This document shows, in pieces, positions 7,483 to 14,912 of a DNA stretch of 23,635 nt (positions are counted from its first letter, which is position 1; each line of letters opens with the position of its first letter). The stretch comes from JAWWBN01 sp033720955 (GTDB lineage: Bacteria; Acidobacteriota; Thermoanaerobaculia; Multivoradales; JAHEKO01). The stretch is from NCBI GenBank assembly GCA_033720955.1, contig JAWWBN010000035.1, positions 1 to 23,635 of the forward strand, written 5' to 3'. Below the pieces are notes generated by a model. The model had not been told where the DNA came from and searched no databases. It saw only the letters and a list, made by a program, of their open reading frames with translations. Made by a program: the position numbers and the translations under genes.

Positions 7483-9696
7483 ATGAGCGAGCCCCCCCCG
7501 CGTCCCGGCGCCGCCACCCGCGAGGACGCGGCCACCCTCGAGGCGGTCGTGGAGAAGGTCGTCTACGTCAACGACGAGGAGGGCTTCGGCGTAGCGCGGG
7601 TTCGCCCCTCCGGCGGGGCGCGGGCCACCGCCGTGGGCCGTCTCTTCGGCATCCAGGTGGGCGAGGTCCTGCGGCTGACCGGCTCCTGGGAGCGCGACGC
7701 CAAGTGGGGGGTGCAGTTCCGCGTCGAGTCGTACCTGCCGGTGCAGCCCAGCACCGTGGCCGGAATCGAGCGCTACCTGGCTTCCGGGCTGGTCCCCGGG
7801 ATCGGCAAGGTGATGGCCCGCCGTCTGGTCCGCCGCTTCGGTCTCGAGACCCTCGACGTCATCGAGCGGCACCCCGAGCGGCTGGCCGAGGTGGAGGGCA
7901 TCGGTCCGGTCCGCAGCCGCCGTATCCAGGAGGCCTGGACCGCCCAGCGGGCCGTGCGCGAGGTGATGCTCTTCCTGCAGTCGCTGGGCGTGGCGCCCAG
8001 CCACGCCTCGCGGATCTACCGCCTCCACGGCCGCCGGGCCATCGCCGAGATCAAGCGCGACCCCTACCGGCTGGCCGAGGAGATCCACGGCATCGGCTTC
8101 GACACCGCCGACCGCATCGCCTCGCGTCTCGGCATCGCCGCGGACGCCCCCCAGCGGGTCGAGGCCGGGGTGCTGTGGAGCCTGCGCCGGGCGGCGGAGC
8201 GCGGTCACCTCTTCCTGCCGCGCGACCGCGCCGCCGAGCGCACCCGGGAGGCGCTGGCCTGCGACGCCGCCCTGGTGGACGCCGCGCTCGACCGGCTCTC
8301 CGCCGACGGCCGCCTGGTCTCCCAGGAGCTCTCGGACGGCGCCGTCCCGGCGGTCTACCTGCCCGGCCTCCACCACGCGGAGACCACGGTGGCGGAGCGG
8401 CTGACGACGCTGCTCGCCACGCCCGCCGGAGGCCCGGCCGTGGACGTCGAGAAGGGGCTCGGCCGCTTCGAGGCCGCTGGGGGCCTGGAGCTGGCGGCGG
8501 CGCAGCGGCGGGCGGTGCGGCTCGCCCTGGCCGAGAAGGCGGTGGTCATCACCGGCGGCCCCGGCACCGGCAAGACGACCCTGGTGCGGGCGATCGTGGA
8601 GATCGGCCGGCGGGCCGCGCTGACCCTGGAGCTGGCCGCGCCCACCGGGCGCGCCGCCAAGCGGCTCTCCGAGGCGGCGGCCGCGGAGGTGCGCACCCTT
8701 CACCGGATGTTGGAGTACGACCCTCGCCGCGGCGGCTTCCAGCGTCACCGCGAGCGCCCCCTCTCCGCCGACCTGGTGGTGGTGGACGAGGCGTCGATGA
8801 TCGACACGCCGCTGGCCGCGAGCCTTCTCCAGGCGGTGCCGGACGGCTGCCGCCTGGTGCTGGTGGGCGACGTGGACCAGCTCCCCTCGGTGGGCCCGGG
8901 CCGGGTGCTCGAGGAGCTCATCGACAGCGGGCTTCTTCCCGTGGTGCGGCTGGACCGTATCTTCCGCCAGGCGGGGGCGAGCCGCATCGTCGCCAACGCC
9001 CACCGCGTCCACCGCGGCGAGATGCCGCGGGCCGACCCGAGCCCCGACTCCGACTTCTTCTTCTTCGACCGCGAGGAGCCGGAAGCGGCGCTGGCCACGG
9101 TGCTCCAGCTCGTCGGCCGGCGGGTGCCGGCCGGATTCGGTCTCGACCCGCGGGACGAGATCCAGGTGCTCACCCCCATGCGGCGCGGCCTGCTGGGCGC
9201 CGACAACCTGAACGCGGAGCTCAAGTCCCTGCTCAACCCCGGCGCCGGCGAGCGGCAGCTCCGGGGACTCGCGGTGGGCGACCGCGTCATGCAGATCCGC
9301 AACAACTACGACTTGGAGACCTTCAACGGCGACGTGGGCAGGGTGGCGGCCCTGGACCGGGCGGAGGGGCGGCTGGCGGTCCGCTTCGGAAACCGGCTGG
9401 TCGAGTACGAGGCCGCTGACCTCGACCAGCTCACCCTGGCCTACGCCTGCTCGGTGCACAAGGCGCAGGGCTCGGAGTACCCGTGCGTGGTGCTGCCGAT
9501 CCACGGCCAGCACCACATCATGCTGCGCCGCAACCTGCTCTACACCGCCATCACGCGCGCCCAGCGCCTGATGATCGTCGTCGGTCAGCGCCGGGCGCTG
9601 GCCCGGGCCGTGCGCAACGACCGCGAGCAGCTCCGCTACACGGCCCTGGCCGCCCGCATCGCCCGCGCGGGCACGGCGGGGAGCGGGTCGGGCTAG
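7483..9696 (+). CDS. recD2: RecD2-type (YrrC-like) ATP-dependent DNA helicase
   Basis: Superfamily 1B 5'-3' DNA helicase of the RecD2 group, which acts without RecBC. The 737-residue protein has the RecD2 N-terminal region with an OB-like start (VVEKVVYVNDEEGFGVARV) and helix-hairpin-helix-like repeats (VPGIGKVMARRLV near 104, VEGIGPVRSRRI near 137, IHGIGFDTADRI near 201). The helicase core follows: Walker A GGPGTGKTT at 358-366, Walker B VVVDEAS at 432-438, GDVDQLPSVGPG at 462-473, and C-terminal motifs ending in YACSVHKAQGSEYP and LLYTAITRAQ. Length matches the RecD2 family. recB and recC are not nearby. The TAG stop shares a CTAG palindrome with the convergent gene. Confidence 0.93.
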   Translation: MSEPPPRPGAATREDAATLEAVVEKVVYVNDEEGFGVARVRPSGGARATAVGRLFGIQVGEVLRLTGSWERDAKWGVQFRVESYLPVQPSTVAGIERYLASGLVPGIGKVMARRLVRRFGLETLDVIERHPERLAEVEGIGPVRSRRIQEAWTAQRAVREVMLFLQSLGVAPSHASRIYRLHGRRAIAEIKRDPYRLAEEIHGIGFDTADRIASRLGIAADAPQRVEAGVLWSLRRAAERGHLFLPRDRAAERTREALACDAALVDAALDRLSADGRLVSQELSDGAVPAVYLPGLHHAETTVAERLTTLLATPAGGPAVDVEKGLGRFEAAGGLELAAAQRRAVRLALAEKAVVITGGPGTGKTTLVRAIVEIGRRAALTLELAAPTGRAAKRLSEAAAAEVRTLHRMLEYDPRRGGFQRHRERPLSADLVVVDEASMIDTPLAASLLQAVPDGCRLVLVGDVDQLPSVGPGRVLEELIDSGLLPVVRLDRIFRQAGASRIVANAHRVHRGEMPRADPSPDSDFFFFDREEPEAALATVLQLVGRRVPAGFGLDPRDEIQVLTPMRRGLLGADNLNAELKSLLNPGAGERQLRGLAVGDRVMQIRNNYDLETFNGDVGRVAALDRAEGRLAVRFGNRLVEYEAADLDQLTLAYACSVHKAQGSEYPCVVLPIHGQHHIMLRRNLLYTAITRAQRLMIVVGQRRALARAVRNDREQLRYTALAARIARAGTAGSGSG

Positions 9697-11306
9697 CCGC
9701 CCTCCCGCGGGGGCGCCTCCTCCCCGCCCTCCTCGGCGCCCCAGGCCGACTCGCCGGGCGTCTCCTCGGGGCCCACGTCCAGCGCCCACCCGTGCTCCTC
9801 GTCCGCGGCGGGGCCGGGAGCAGGGGGCGGCGGCGCCACCGCAGCGGACCGCCGCGATCCGAACCGGCTCAGCAGGGCGGCGCCGAAGCCGATGGTCCAT
9901 GCGATCCACTGCAGCAGACCGCCGAAGAGCAGGAAGAGGGCGGCGACCGCGCGCAGCGGACCGCCCCCGATGGTCAGCGCCTCCCCGAGGAACCACCAGA
10001 TCTGCAGGCTGACCACTCCCACCAGCAGCACCACGTAGGGACTCGAGAGGCCCCAGCCGAAGCGCTCGCGCAGCCACTCTCCCAGCCGCAGCGCCACGCC
10101 GGTGTAGCCGAGGAAGGCCACCAGGGCCAGGGCGAGGAGGGCGAAGGGAACCAGCAGCAGTAGCGGGATGCCGATCACCGACACGAGGAGGATCAGGGTG
10201 ATCGTCACGAAGAGCGGGAGGAAGAGGATCTGCGCCAGCAGGCCCACCAGACCCGCCTGCCACGGCTCCTCCCCGGCCCGCTGCCCGATCCGGCGCACCG
10301 GGCCCGGGGCCAGCAGCAGCGCCAGGCAGGCGAGCAGACCGAGCACCACCAGCCCGAAGAGGCTCCACAGGAGGTCGAAGGTGCGGCCGATGACCCGGTG
10401 CCCTCCCCAGCCCCGGCCGGCGAACCTCCACCAGCTCCCGAAGTCGCCCGGCCACTCGTCGAAGCGCAGGGCGGGGCTGAAGGGCACGTCGACGACGGCG
10501 CCGAGGATCTGGGCCGCCTCGTCCACCTCGAGCTCGCTGCCGATGTTCACCAGCTCGCCCTCGATCACCGCCTCGGGCCCGATCCGCGCCTCGCTGGCCA
10601 CCACCGCCAGGTCGCCGGTCACCCGCCCGTTCACCCACGCCTCGCCGGCGATCGCCACCGCGTCGCCGAGCACCGTGCCCTCGATGGTCAGCTCGCCGCC
10701 GAAGACCACCACCTCGCGCCGCGTCTCCCCCTTCTCCACCGTCAGATCGCTGCCGAAGACCACGTCGGCCTCGGCACGGCGCCGGGGCTGACGGGGGGGG
10801 CGCGGCGGAGCCGGTGGCGCCGGCGCCTCCGGCTCCGAGACCGCGATCACACCCGTCGCCTCGCCTTCGAGCAGGGCCGTCAGCTCGGCGGGCGACATCT
10901 CGGCGAGCTCGCGGACCGCATCGCCGGCCGGTCCCAGCCGCGCCGCGAGCTCGCTCGCCGTCACCGGCGCGCCGTCCGCAGCCAGCCCGTCGGCCGACAC
11001 CTCGATCGCCCGGATCCCCACCTCCTCGCGCGGCTCGAGAACCACGCCGCGCCGCAGCTTGAGAACCCTGAAGTCGATCTCCAACCGCTCCAGCAGGCTG
11101 GCCTCTGAAGCCTCGTCCTGCGGCTCGGCCGGCGGCTGGTCGAGTGGCGCCGGCGCGGGCGCCTCTACCGCCGGAGACTCCGCCGGCGGCGCCGGCTCCG
11201 GCTCCTGCCCGGCCACGGGGGCCAGCGCCAGCAGCAGGAGCAGGAGGAGGGCGACGGTCGGACGCCTCGCGGCGCCCACGCGATCAGGGGTTCTAGAGCT
11301 CGGCAT
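9693..11306 (-). CDS. Exported bactofilin-like multi-spanning membrane protein
   Basis: A 537-residue protein with a signal peptide (about 1-33: charged start, LLLLLLALAP, then AG), a Pro/Ala/Glu-rich stretch (34-70), a charged region (71-150), and then a polymer-forming beta-helix-like section (about 181-275) with short repeats such as VVVFGGELTIEGTVLGDA, VNGRVTGDLAVVA and VIEGELVNIG. Hydrophobic spans follow at about 312-333, 353-376, 380-403, 423-443 and 453-478, then an acidic Pro-rich tail. Bactofilins are cytosolic scaffolds without signal peptides, so this is a related but extracytoplasmic design; function unknown. ATG 11306 overlaps the preceding gene by 14 bases and has GGAG about 8 bases upstream. 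It is third in a sigma-factor operon, which suggests an envelope role. Confidence 0.85.
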   Translation of the reverse strand: MPSSRTPDRVGAARRPTVALLLLLLLALAPVAGQEPEPAPPAESPAVEAPAPAPLDQPPAEPQDEASEASLLERLEIDFRVLKLRRGVVLEPREEVGIRAIEVSADGLAADGAPVTASELAARLGPAGDAVRELAEMSPAELTALLEGEATGVIAVSEPEAPAPPAPPRPPRQPRRRAEADVVFGSDLTVEKGETRREVVVFGGELTIEGTVLGDAVAIAGEAWVNGRVTGDLAVVASEARIGPEAVIEGELVNIGSELEVDEAAQILGAVVDVPFSPALRFDEWPGDFGSWWRFAGRGWGGHRVIGRTFDLLWSLFGLVVLGLLACLALLLAPGPVRRIGQRAGEEPWQAGLVGLLAQILFLPLFVTITLILLVSVIGIPLLLLVPFALLALALVAFLGYTGVALRLGEWLRERFGWGLSSPYVVLLVGVVSLQIWWFLGEALTIGGGPLRAVAALFLLFGGLLQWIAWTIGFGAALLSRFGSRRSAAVAPPPPAPGPAADEEHGWALDVGPEETPGESAWGAEEGGEEAPPREGG

Positions 11307-11895
11307 AGTAGGTACTCCGGTCGGACACGAGAAGGCTCTCCAGCAGCTTGAAGGCGAGGAGGCTCACCGCTGCGCAGAGGGCGAGGATAGCGAGAATCAG
11401 GGGCGACGCGAGAGCCGACCCGACCGCCCCCGAGACACCCGCGAGAGTCTCCCAGAGGGCCAGGCTCTCACCGATGCGCTGGATGCCGGCCGCGAGGGCC
11501 GCCGCCGCCAGCTCGAGGGGCTTGCCGGTGCGCACCAGCGCGGCCAGCGCCGAGAGCAGGGTGGGCAGCAGGGCGAGCGCGGTCGCCACCAGGGCGCCGC
11601 AGACCAGGACCAGGGCCCGCAGACGCGGTCCGGCCGCCCGCAGACGCCGGGCCGGCGCCTCGAAGCCGGCCCCGGCCAGCACCTTCGCCAGGAACTCGGC
11701 GGACGGCTCGGCGCGGGGGAGGAGGGCGAAGATCGAGGCCAGGGCCGCTTCGGCGCGCCGGTCGCGACCGGCCGCCTCGTGGCGGAGCCAGCTCTCGAGA
11801 GCGCGGTGGATCCGGGTGTCTCTCATCTCCTCCCCTCTGCTCGGCCCTACGCCCTTCGCCGGCCGCTTGTTTCGCTTGCTCGGGTTCGATCTCAT
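11293..11895 (-). CDS. Membrane protein, candidate anti-sigma factor without zinc motif
   Basis: A 200-residue protein with a soluble N-terminal part of about 90 residues (HRALESWLRHEAAGRD, then LLPRAEPSAEFLAKVLAG, a stretch resembling the linker of many anti-sigma factors) and strongly hydrophobic segments at about 92-120, 127-140 and 150-185. The ATG overlaps the sigma-factor stop as ATGA, with an ideal AAGGAGGTGA just upstream, so tight coupling is expected. It has only two cysteines, both in membrane segments, and no HxxxCxxC zinc-binding anti-sigma motif. The anti-sigma role rests on position and layout, not on recognised homology. A second ATG at 11826 also has a purine-rich upstream run. 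Confidence 0.8.
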   Translation of the reverse strand: MRSNPSKRNKRPAKGVGPSRGEEMRDTRIHRALESWLRHEAAGRDRRAEAALASIFALLPRAEPSAEFLAKVLAGAGFEAPARRLRAAGPRLRALVLVCGALVATALALLPTLLSALAALVRTGKPLELAAAALAAGIQRIGESLALWETLAGVSGAVGSALASPLILAILALCAAVSLLAFKLLESLLVSDRSTYYAEL

Positions 11896-12488
11896 GCCGT
11901 CTCACCTCCTTCGGAGCCGGGGCCGAAGCCGAGCTCCGTCAGCTCCTTCGCCAGGGCCTTCCGGGCCCGGTGCAGGTGCGTCTTCACAGTGCCCATGGGC
12001 AGGTCGCAGACCTCGGCGATCTCCTCGTAGGAGAGGCCCTCCTGAAAGCGCAGCACCACCACCTCCCGGTAGCTCGGCCGCAAGCGGGCCAGCGACTGCT
12101 GGAAGGCTCGGCGCAGATCCAACCGGCCCGCCGCCCGGTCCGGCCGCTCGGCCTCCGGGGCCGCCAGCACCGCCAGGGGATCGAGCGCTTCGTCCTGGGT
12201 CTCCAGCGGGACGCTCTCGGGCGACGCCCGCCTCAGGTGGTCGATGGCGCGGTTGTGGGCGATCTTGAACAGCCAGCTCGAGAATTTGCGCTCCTGCTGG
12301 AAGCTGTCGAGGGCGTTGAGCGCCTTGATGAAGGTCTCCTGCGCCAGGTCCTCGGCCGCGGTCCGGTCGCGCACCATCCTCAGGAGGATCGAGAAGACGG
12401 GCCGCTGGTACCGATGCACCAGCTCGGCGGCGGCAGTGTCGGAGCCGCTGAGGATCCGGCGGACGAGCTCCGAGTCGGAGGCGGCCAT
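11892..12488 (-). CDS. ECF (sigma-70 family, group 4) RNA polymerase sigma factor
   Basis: Alternative sigma factor. The 198-residue protein contains region 2 (about 24-87; DLAQETFIKAL, then KFSSWLFKIAHNRAIDHLRR) and region 4 (about 135-183; LRPSYREVVVLRF, then LSYEEIAEVCDLPMGTVKTH as the helix-turn-helix), joined by an acidic/Pro linker and lacking regions 1.1 and 3. It resembles RpoE/SigW-type factors. Its stop overlaps the next gene, a membrane protein that may restrain it. No Shine-Dalgarno precedes ATG 12488; a TAGAGT box sits 8 bases upstream. uppP ends 39 bases earlier on the same strand, so read-through from uppP is also possible. Confidence 0.93.
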   Translation of the reverse strand: MAASDSELVRRILSGSDTAAAELVHRYQRPVFSILLRMVRDRTAAEDLAQETFIKALNALDSFQQERKFSSWLFKIAHNRAIDHLRRASPESVPLETQDEALDPLAVLAAPEAERPDRAAGRLDLRRAFQQSLARLRPSYREVVVLRFQEGLSYEEIAEVCDLPMGTVKTHLHRARKALAKELTELGFGPGSEGGETA

Positions 12489-12496
12489 CTCGCAGC

Positions 12497-12502
12497 ACTC
12501 TA
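12497..12502 (-). promoter_or_regulatory. -10-like element of the sigma-factor gene, leaderless layout
   Basis: On the minus strand TAGAGT (TANNNT type) is followed by 8 bases and ATG 12488. There is no Shine-Dalgarno. This is the same arrangement as at the ntrC-type gene. No clear -35 is seen, so the call rests on position and the TANNNT pattern. Confidence 0.35.
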
Positions 12503-12527
12503 CGTCAGCGTCGGCATCGACCGCGTC

Positions 12528-13319
12528 TCAGCCCGAAGCGGCCAGCCAGAGCCCCAGGAGGCCCACCCCGAGCGTCACCCGGTAGACCACGAAGAGCCCG
12601 AGGCTCTGGCGCCTGAGCCAGGCGAGCAGCCAGTGGATCGCCAGGTAGGCCGAGGCCGCCGATACGGTGAACCCGATGAGCAGCGGCCCCCACTCCACCC
12701 CGCCCGGGGGCGCCCCGGCGAGGTCGATCGCCTGCTTGACCGCCACCAGCACTCCCAGCGGGATCGCCAGGAGGAACGACAGCCGCGCCGCCTCCTCGCG
12801 CGACGGGCCCAGCAGCCGGGCGGCGGTGATGGTCACCCCGGAGCGGGAGGTGCCGGGGATCAGGGCCAGCGCCTGCGCCGCGCCGACCTGGAGGGCGGCC
12901 TTCGTCGAGAGGGGCTCGAGTGCCCGCCGCTGCGGCTGTCGGTCGGACCAGCCCAGCAGAAGGCCGAAGACGATGGAGGAGGAGGCGATCACCACGGGGC
13001 TGCGGGCCGGACCGGCGATCCAGGAGCCGAGCAGCGCCCCAGCGGCGGCCGCCGGGAGCGTGGCCAGGAGCAGCCGGGCCGCCAGGCTGTCCCGGCCCCC
13101 GGAGCGTGCCTGCCTCGCGATGCGGACCAGGTCGTGGCGGAAGTAGACGATCACCGCCAGCAGCGACCCCAGGTGGGCGGACACGTCGAAGGTCAGCCCC
13201 TGGTCGGGCCAGCCCAGCAGCCGCGAGGTGAGAATGAGGTGGGCCTCGGAGCTGATCGGCAGGAACTCCGTGAGCCCCTGGACCAGGCCTAGAACGGCGG
13301 CCCGGAACGGGGTCACCAC
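12528..13319 (-). CDS. uppP: Undecaprenyl-diphosphatase (UppP/BacA)
   Basis: Integral membrane phosphatase that recycles undecaprenyl diphosphate to the monophosphate carrier used for peptidoglycan and O-antigen; overproduction gives bacitracin resistance. The 263-residue protein is hydrophobic throughout and has both signatures: QGLTEFLPISSEAHLIL near the N-terminus (the first Glu of the E. coli EGxTEF motif is Gln, as in some other bacteria) and the phosphate loop PGTSRSGVTI. The start is GTG 13319 or GTG 13316, since the two codons are adjacent. It begins 25 bases after glnA on the same strand, so the two may be co-transcribed. Confidence 0.94.
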   Translation of the reverse strand: MVTPFRAAVLGLVQGLTEFLPISSEAHLILTSRLLGWPDQGLTFDVSAHLGSLLAVIVYFRHDLVRIARQARSGGRDSLAARLLLATLPAAAAGALLGSWIAGPARSPVVIASSSIVFGLLLGWSDRQPQRRALEPLSTKAALQVGAAQALALIPGTSRSGVTITAARLLGPSREEAARLSFLLAIPLGVLVAVKQAIDLAGAPPGGVEWGPLLIGFTVSAASAYLAIHWLLAWLRRQSLGLFVVYRVTLGVGLLGLWLAASG

Positions 13320-13344
13320 CTCGCCCCACCCCGGGCCCCCGGCC

Positions 13345-14673
13345 TCAATACTCCTTCAGGTAGCGCTCCTGCTCCCACGGATGGACGTGGGCGATGTACT
13401 CCCCCCACTCCTGGCGCTTGGCGCGCACGAAGTTGTCGAAGATGTGGTCGCCGAGCGCCTCGCGGATCACCTTGTCCTTCTCCAGGTGATCGAGGGCCTC
13501 GGAGAGGCTCGCCGGCAGCTCGTCGATCTTGAGCCGCCGCTTCTGCCGCTGGCTCATGGCGAAGATGTTCTTGTTCACCGGCGGCCCGGGATCGACCTTG
13601 CTGTCGATCCCGTCCAGCCCGGAGGCCAGCATGACGGCGAAGGCGAGATAGGGGTTGCACGACGGATCCGGGACCCGGACCTCGCAGCGCGTGGACATCT
13701 TCCGTCGCGCCGGGACCCGGACGAGGGGGCTGCGGTTCTTCTCCGACCAGGCGATGTTGGTGGGCGCCTCGTAGCCGGGCACCAGTCGCTTGTACGAGTT
13801 GACGAGCGGGTTGGTGACCGCCACGAAGGCCTTGGCGTGCTTGAGGATACCCCCGATGTAGGCCAGGGCGGTGGGCGAGAGCTGCCGCTCGGCGCGAGCG
13901 CCGTAGAAGGCGTTGGCGCCGCGGCGCATCAGGCTCTGGTGGCAGTGCATTCCGGAGCCGTTGACGCCCAGGATCGGCTTGGGCATGAAGGTGGCGTGCA
14001 GCCCGTGGTCGAGCGCCACCTTCTTCACCACGAACCGGAAGGTGGCCACCTTGTCGGCGCAGGAGAGGGCCTCGGCATACTTGAAGTCGATCTCGTGCTG
14101 CCCCGGCGCCACCTCGTGATGCGCCGCCTCGACCTCGAAGCCCATGGCCTCGAGCACCCCACCCACGTCGCGCCGGCACTCCTCGCCCTTGTCCACCGGG
14201 GTCAGGTCGAAGTAGCCGCCCACGTCGTGGGTGTCGAGCAGGGTCTTGCCGTCCGCGCCCTTCTGGAAGAGGAAGAACTCGGCCTCCGGGCCGACCACCA
14301 TGGTGTAGCCCTTCTTCTTCGCCTTCTCGAGCTGCCGCTGAAGCGCCAGCCGCGGGCACCCCTCGAAGGGCGTCCCGTCGGGCCGGTAGACGTCGCAGAT
14401 CAGCCGGGCAACCCGGCTGCCGTCGGGGTTCTCCCACGGGTTGACGACCCAGGTCGAGAGGTCCGGCACCAGCAGCATGTCGGACTCCTCGATCCGGACG
14501 AAGCCCTCGATCGACGAGCCGTCGAAGAGGATCTGGCCGTCGAGCGCCTTCGCGAACTGGCTGCGGGGCACCTCGACGTTCTTCAGCACGCCCATGAGGT
14601 CGGTGAACTGGAGGCGCAGGAAACGCACGTTCTCCGACTTCACGCTCTTGTTGATCTCGGCTTTGCTCGGCAA
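13345..14673 (-). CDS. glnA: Glutamine synthetase, type I-alpha
   Basis: Makes glutamine from glutamate, ammonia and ATP. Read from TTG 14673, the protein has 442 residues, close to the 444 of the Bacillus enzyme. It has LRLQFTDLMGVLKNVE at the N-terminus, DGSSIEGFVRIEESDM (51-66), the ammonium/metal region VGPEAEFFLF, HHEVAPGQHEIDFKY, the ATP-binding NGSGMHCHQS, and a C-terminus ending HPWEQERYLKEY. The adenylylation motif of beta-type enzymes is absent. Arg60 in FVRIEESDM matches the Arg that mediates feedback inhibition in Bacillus. The TTG start is chosen because GGGAGG lies 8 bases upstream and the family N-terminus begins there; an in-frame extension to 14817 would cross the promoter region. 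Confidence 0.95.
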   Translation of the reverse strand: MPSKAEINKSVKSENVRFLRLQFTDLMGVLKNVEVPRSQFAKALDGQILFDGSSIEGFVRIEESDMLLVPDLSTWVVNPWENPDGSRVARLICDVYRPDGTPFEGCPRLALQRQLEKAKKKGYTMVVGPEAEFFLFQKGADGKTLLDTHDVGGYFDLTPVDKGEECRRDVGGVLEAMGFEVEAAHHEVAPGQHEIDFKYAEALSCADKVATFRFVVKKVALDHGLHATFMPKPILGVNGSGMHCHQSLMRRGANAFYGARAERQLSPTALAYIGGILKHAKAFVAVTNPLVNSYKRLVPGYEAPTNIAWSEKNRSPLVRVPARRKMSTRCEVRVPDPSCNPYLAFAVMLASGLDGIDSKVDPGPPVNKNIFAMSQRQKRRLKIDELPASLSEALDHLEKDKVIREALGDHIFDNFVRAKRQEWGEYIAHVHPWEQERYLKEY

Positions 14674-14700
14674 ATCGGGTTCCTCCCTGGGTCGTTGGAT

Positions 14701-14803
14701 TTGGCGCAAACTAGCCCACACGGAGACGGTTTGCAACCCCTTTTCATCCCTTTGGCACCCCAGATCGTGCAAAGTGACACTAAAAAAGGAAACATCGCGC
14801 AAA
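14701..14803 (+). repeat. Three direct GCAAA decamers upstream of glnA (candidate operators)
   Basis: TTGGCGCAAA (14701-14710), ATCGTGCAAA (14764-14773) and ATCGCGCAAA (14794-14803) fit WTSGYGCAAA. Their starts are 63 and 30 bases apart, close to 6 and 3 helical turns. The first covers the predicted glnA transcription start and the others lie upstream of the -35. A fourth GCAAA core occurs in the opposite direction at 14730-14734, inside the -35 region. A regulator-binding role is inferred. Confidence 0.45.
14708..14736 (-). promoter_or_regulatory. Putative sigma-70-type glnA promoter
   Basis: On the minus strand TTGCAA (-35, 14736-14731) is separated by 17 bases from TAGTTT (-10, 14713-14708). 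Transcription would begin near 14701, giving a leader of about 28 bases that contains the GGGAGG ribosome site. The -10 is weak (3 of 6), but the spacing is exact and the surrounding region is much more AT-rich than the rest of the window. Confidence 0.45.
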
Positions 14804-14825
14804 AACCGCGTGCGCACCGCCGGCT

Positions 14826-14864
14826 CCGGAGACCCCCTCCGGCCCGGCGGGCGGCCGGCCGCCC
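14826..14864. repeat. GC-rich inverted repeats in the glnA/111-aa divergent gap
   Basis: CCGGAG-ACCCC-CTCCGG (14826-14842) is a perfect 6-bp stem with a 5-base loop, and GGGCGGCCGGCCGCCC (14849-14864) is a perfect 16-base palindrome. Neither is followed by a T-run. They may block read-through between the divergent promoters or simply reflect base composition. Confidence 0.3.
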
Positions 14865-14870
14865 CGGCTG

Positions 14871-14879
14871 TGCTAGGAT
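14871..14879 (+). promoter_or_regulatory. Extended -10 promoter of the 111-aa membrane protein gene
   Basis: TGCTAGGAT combines an extended -10 TGN with TAGGAT (14874-14879). Start of transcription near 14886 would give a leader of about 27 bases containing GGGAGGG (14901-14907). No good -35 is visible, which is usual for extended -10 promoters. Confidence 0.4.
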
Positions 14880-14912
14880 CGCTCGCGTTCCACCGGACCC
14901 GGGAGGGCGCAC

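Noticed and set aside
7420..10638. A 1072-codon open frame on the minus strand.
   Set aside because: It lies antisense to recD2, its composition is a shadow of GC-rich codons (His/Gly/Ala/Arg runs) and it has no recognisable domain.
13320..13344. GC-rich inverted repeat between glnA and uppP as a terminator.
   Set aside because: The possible stem is only about 4 bp with no T-run, and both genes face the same way 25 bases apart.
14753..14770. TGGCAC in the glnA upstream region as a sigma-54 site.
   Set aside because: The following GC is 15 rather than 12 bases from GG, and the orientation is away from glnA.
13345..14817. A 490-codon glutamine synthetase reading frame starting at 14817.
   Set aside because: The extra N-terminus is unlike the family and would be translated from the promoter and operator region; TTG 14673 has a good ribosome site and gives the normal length.
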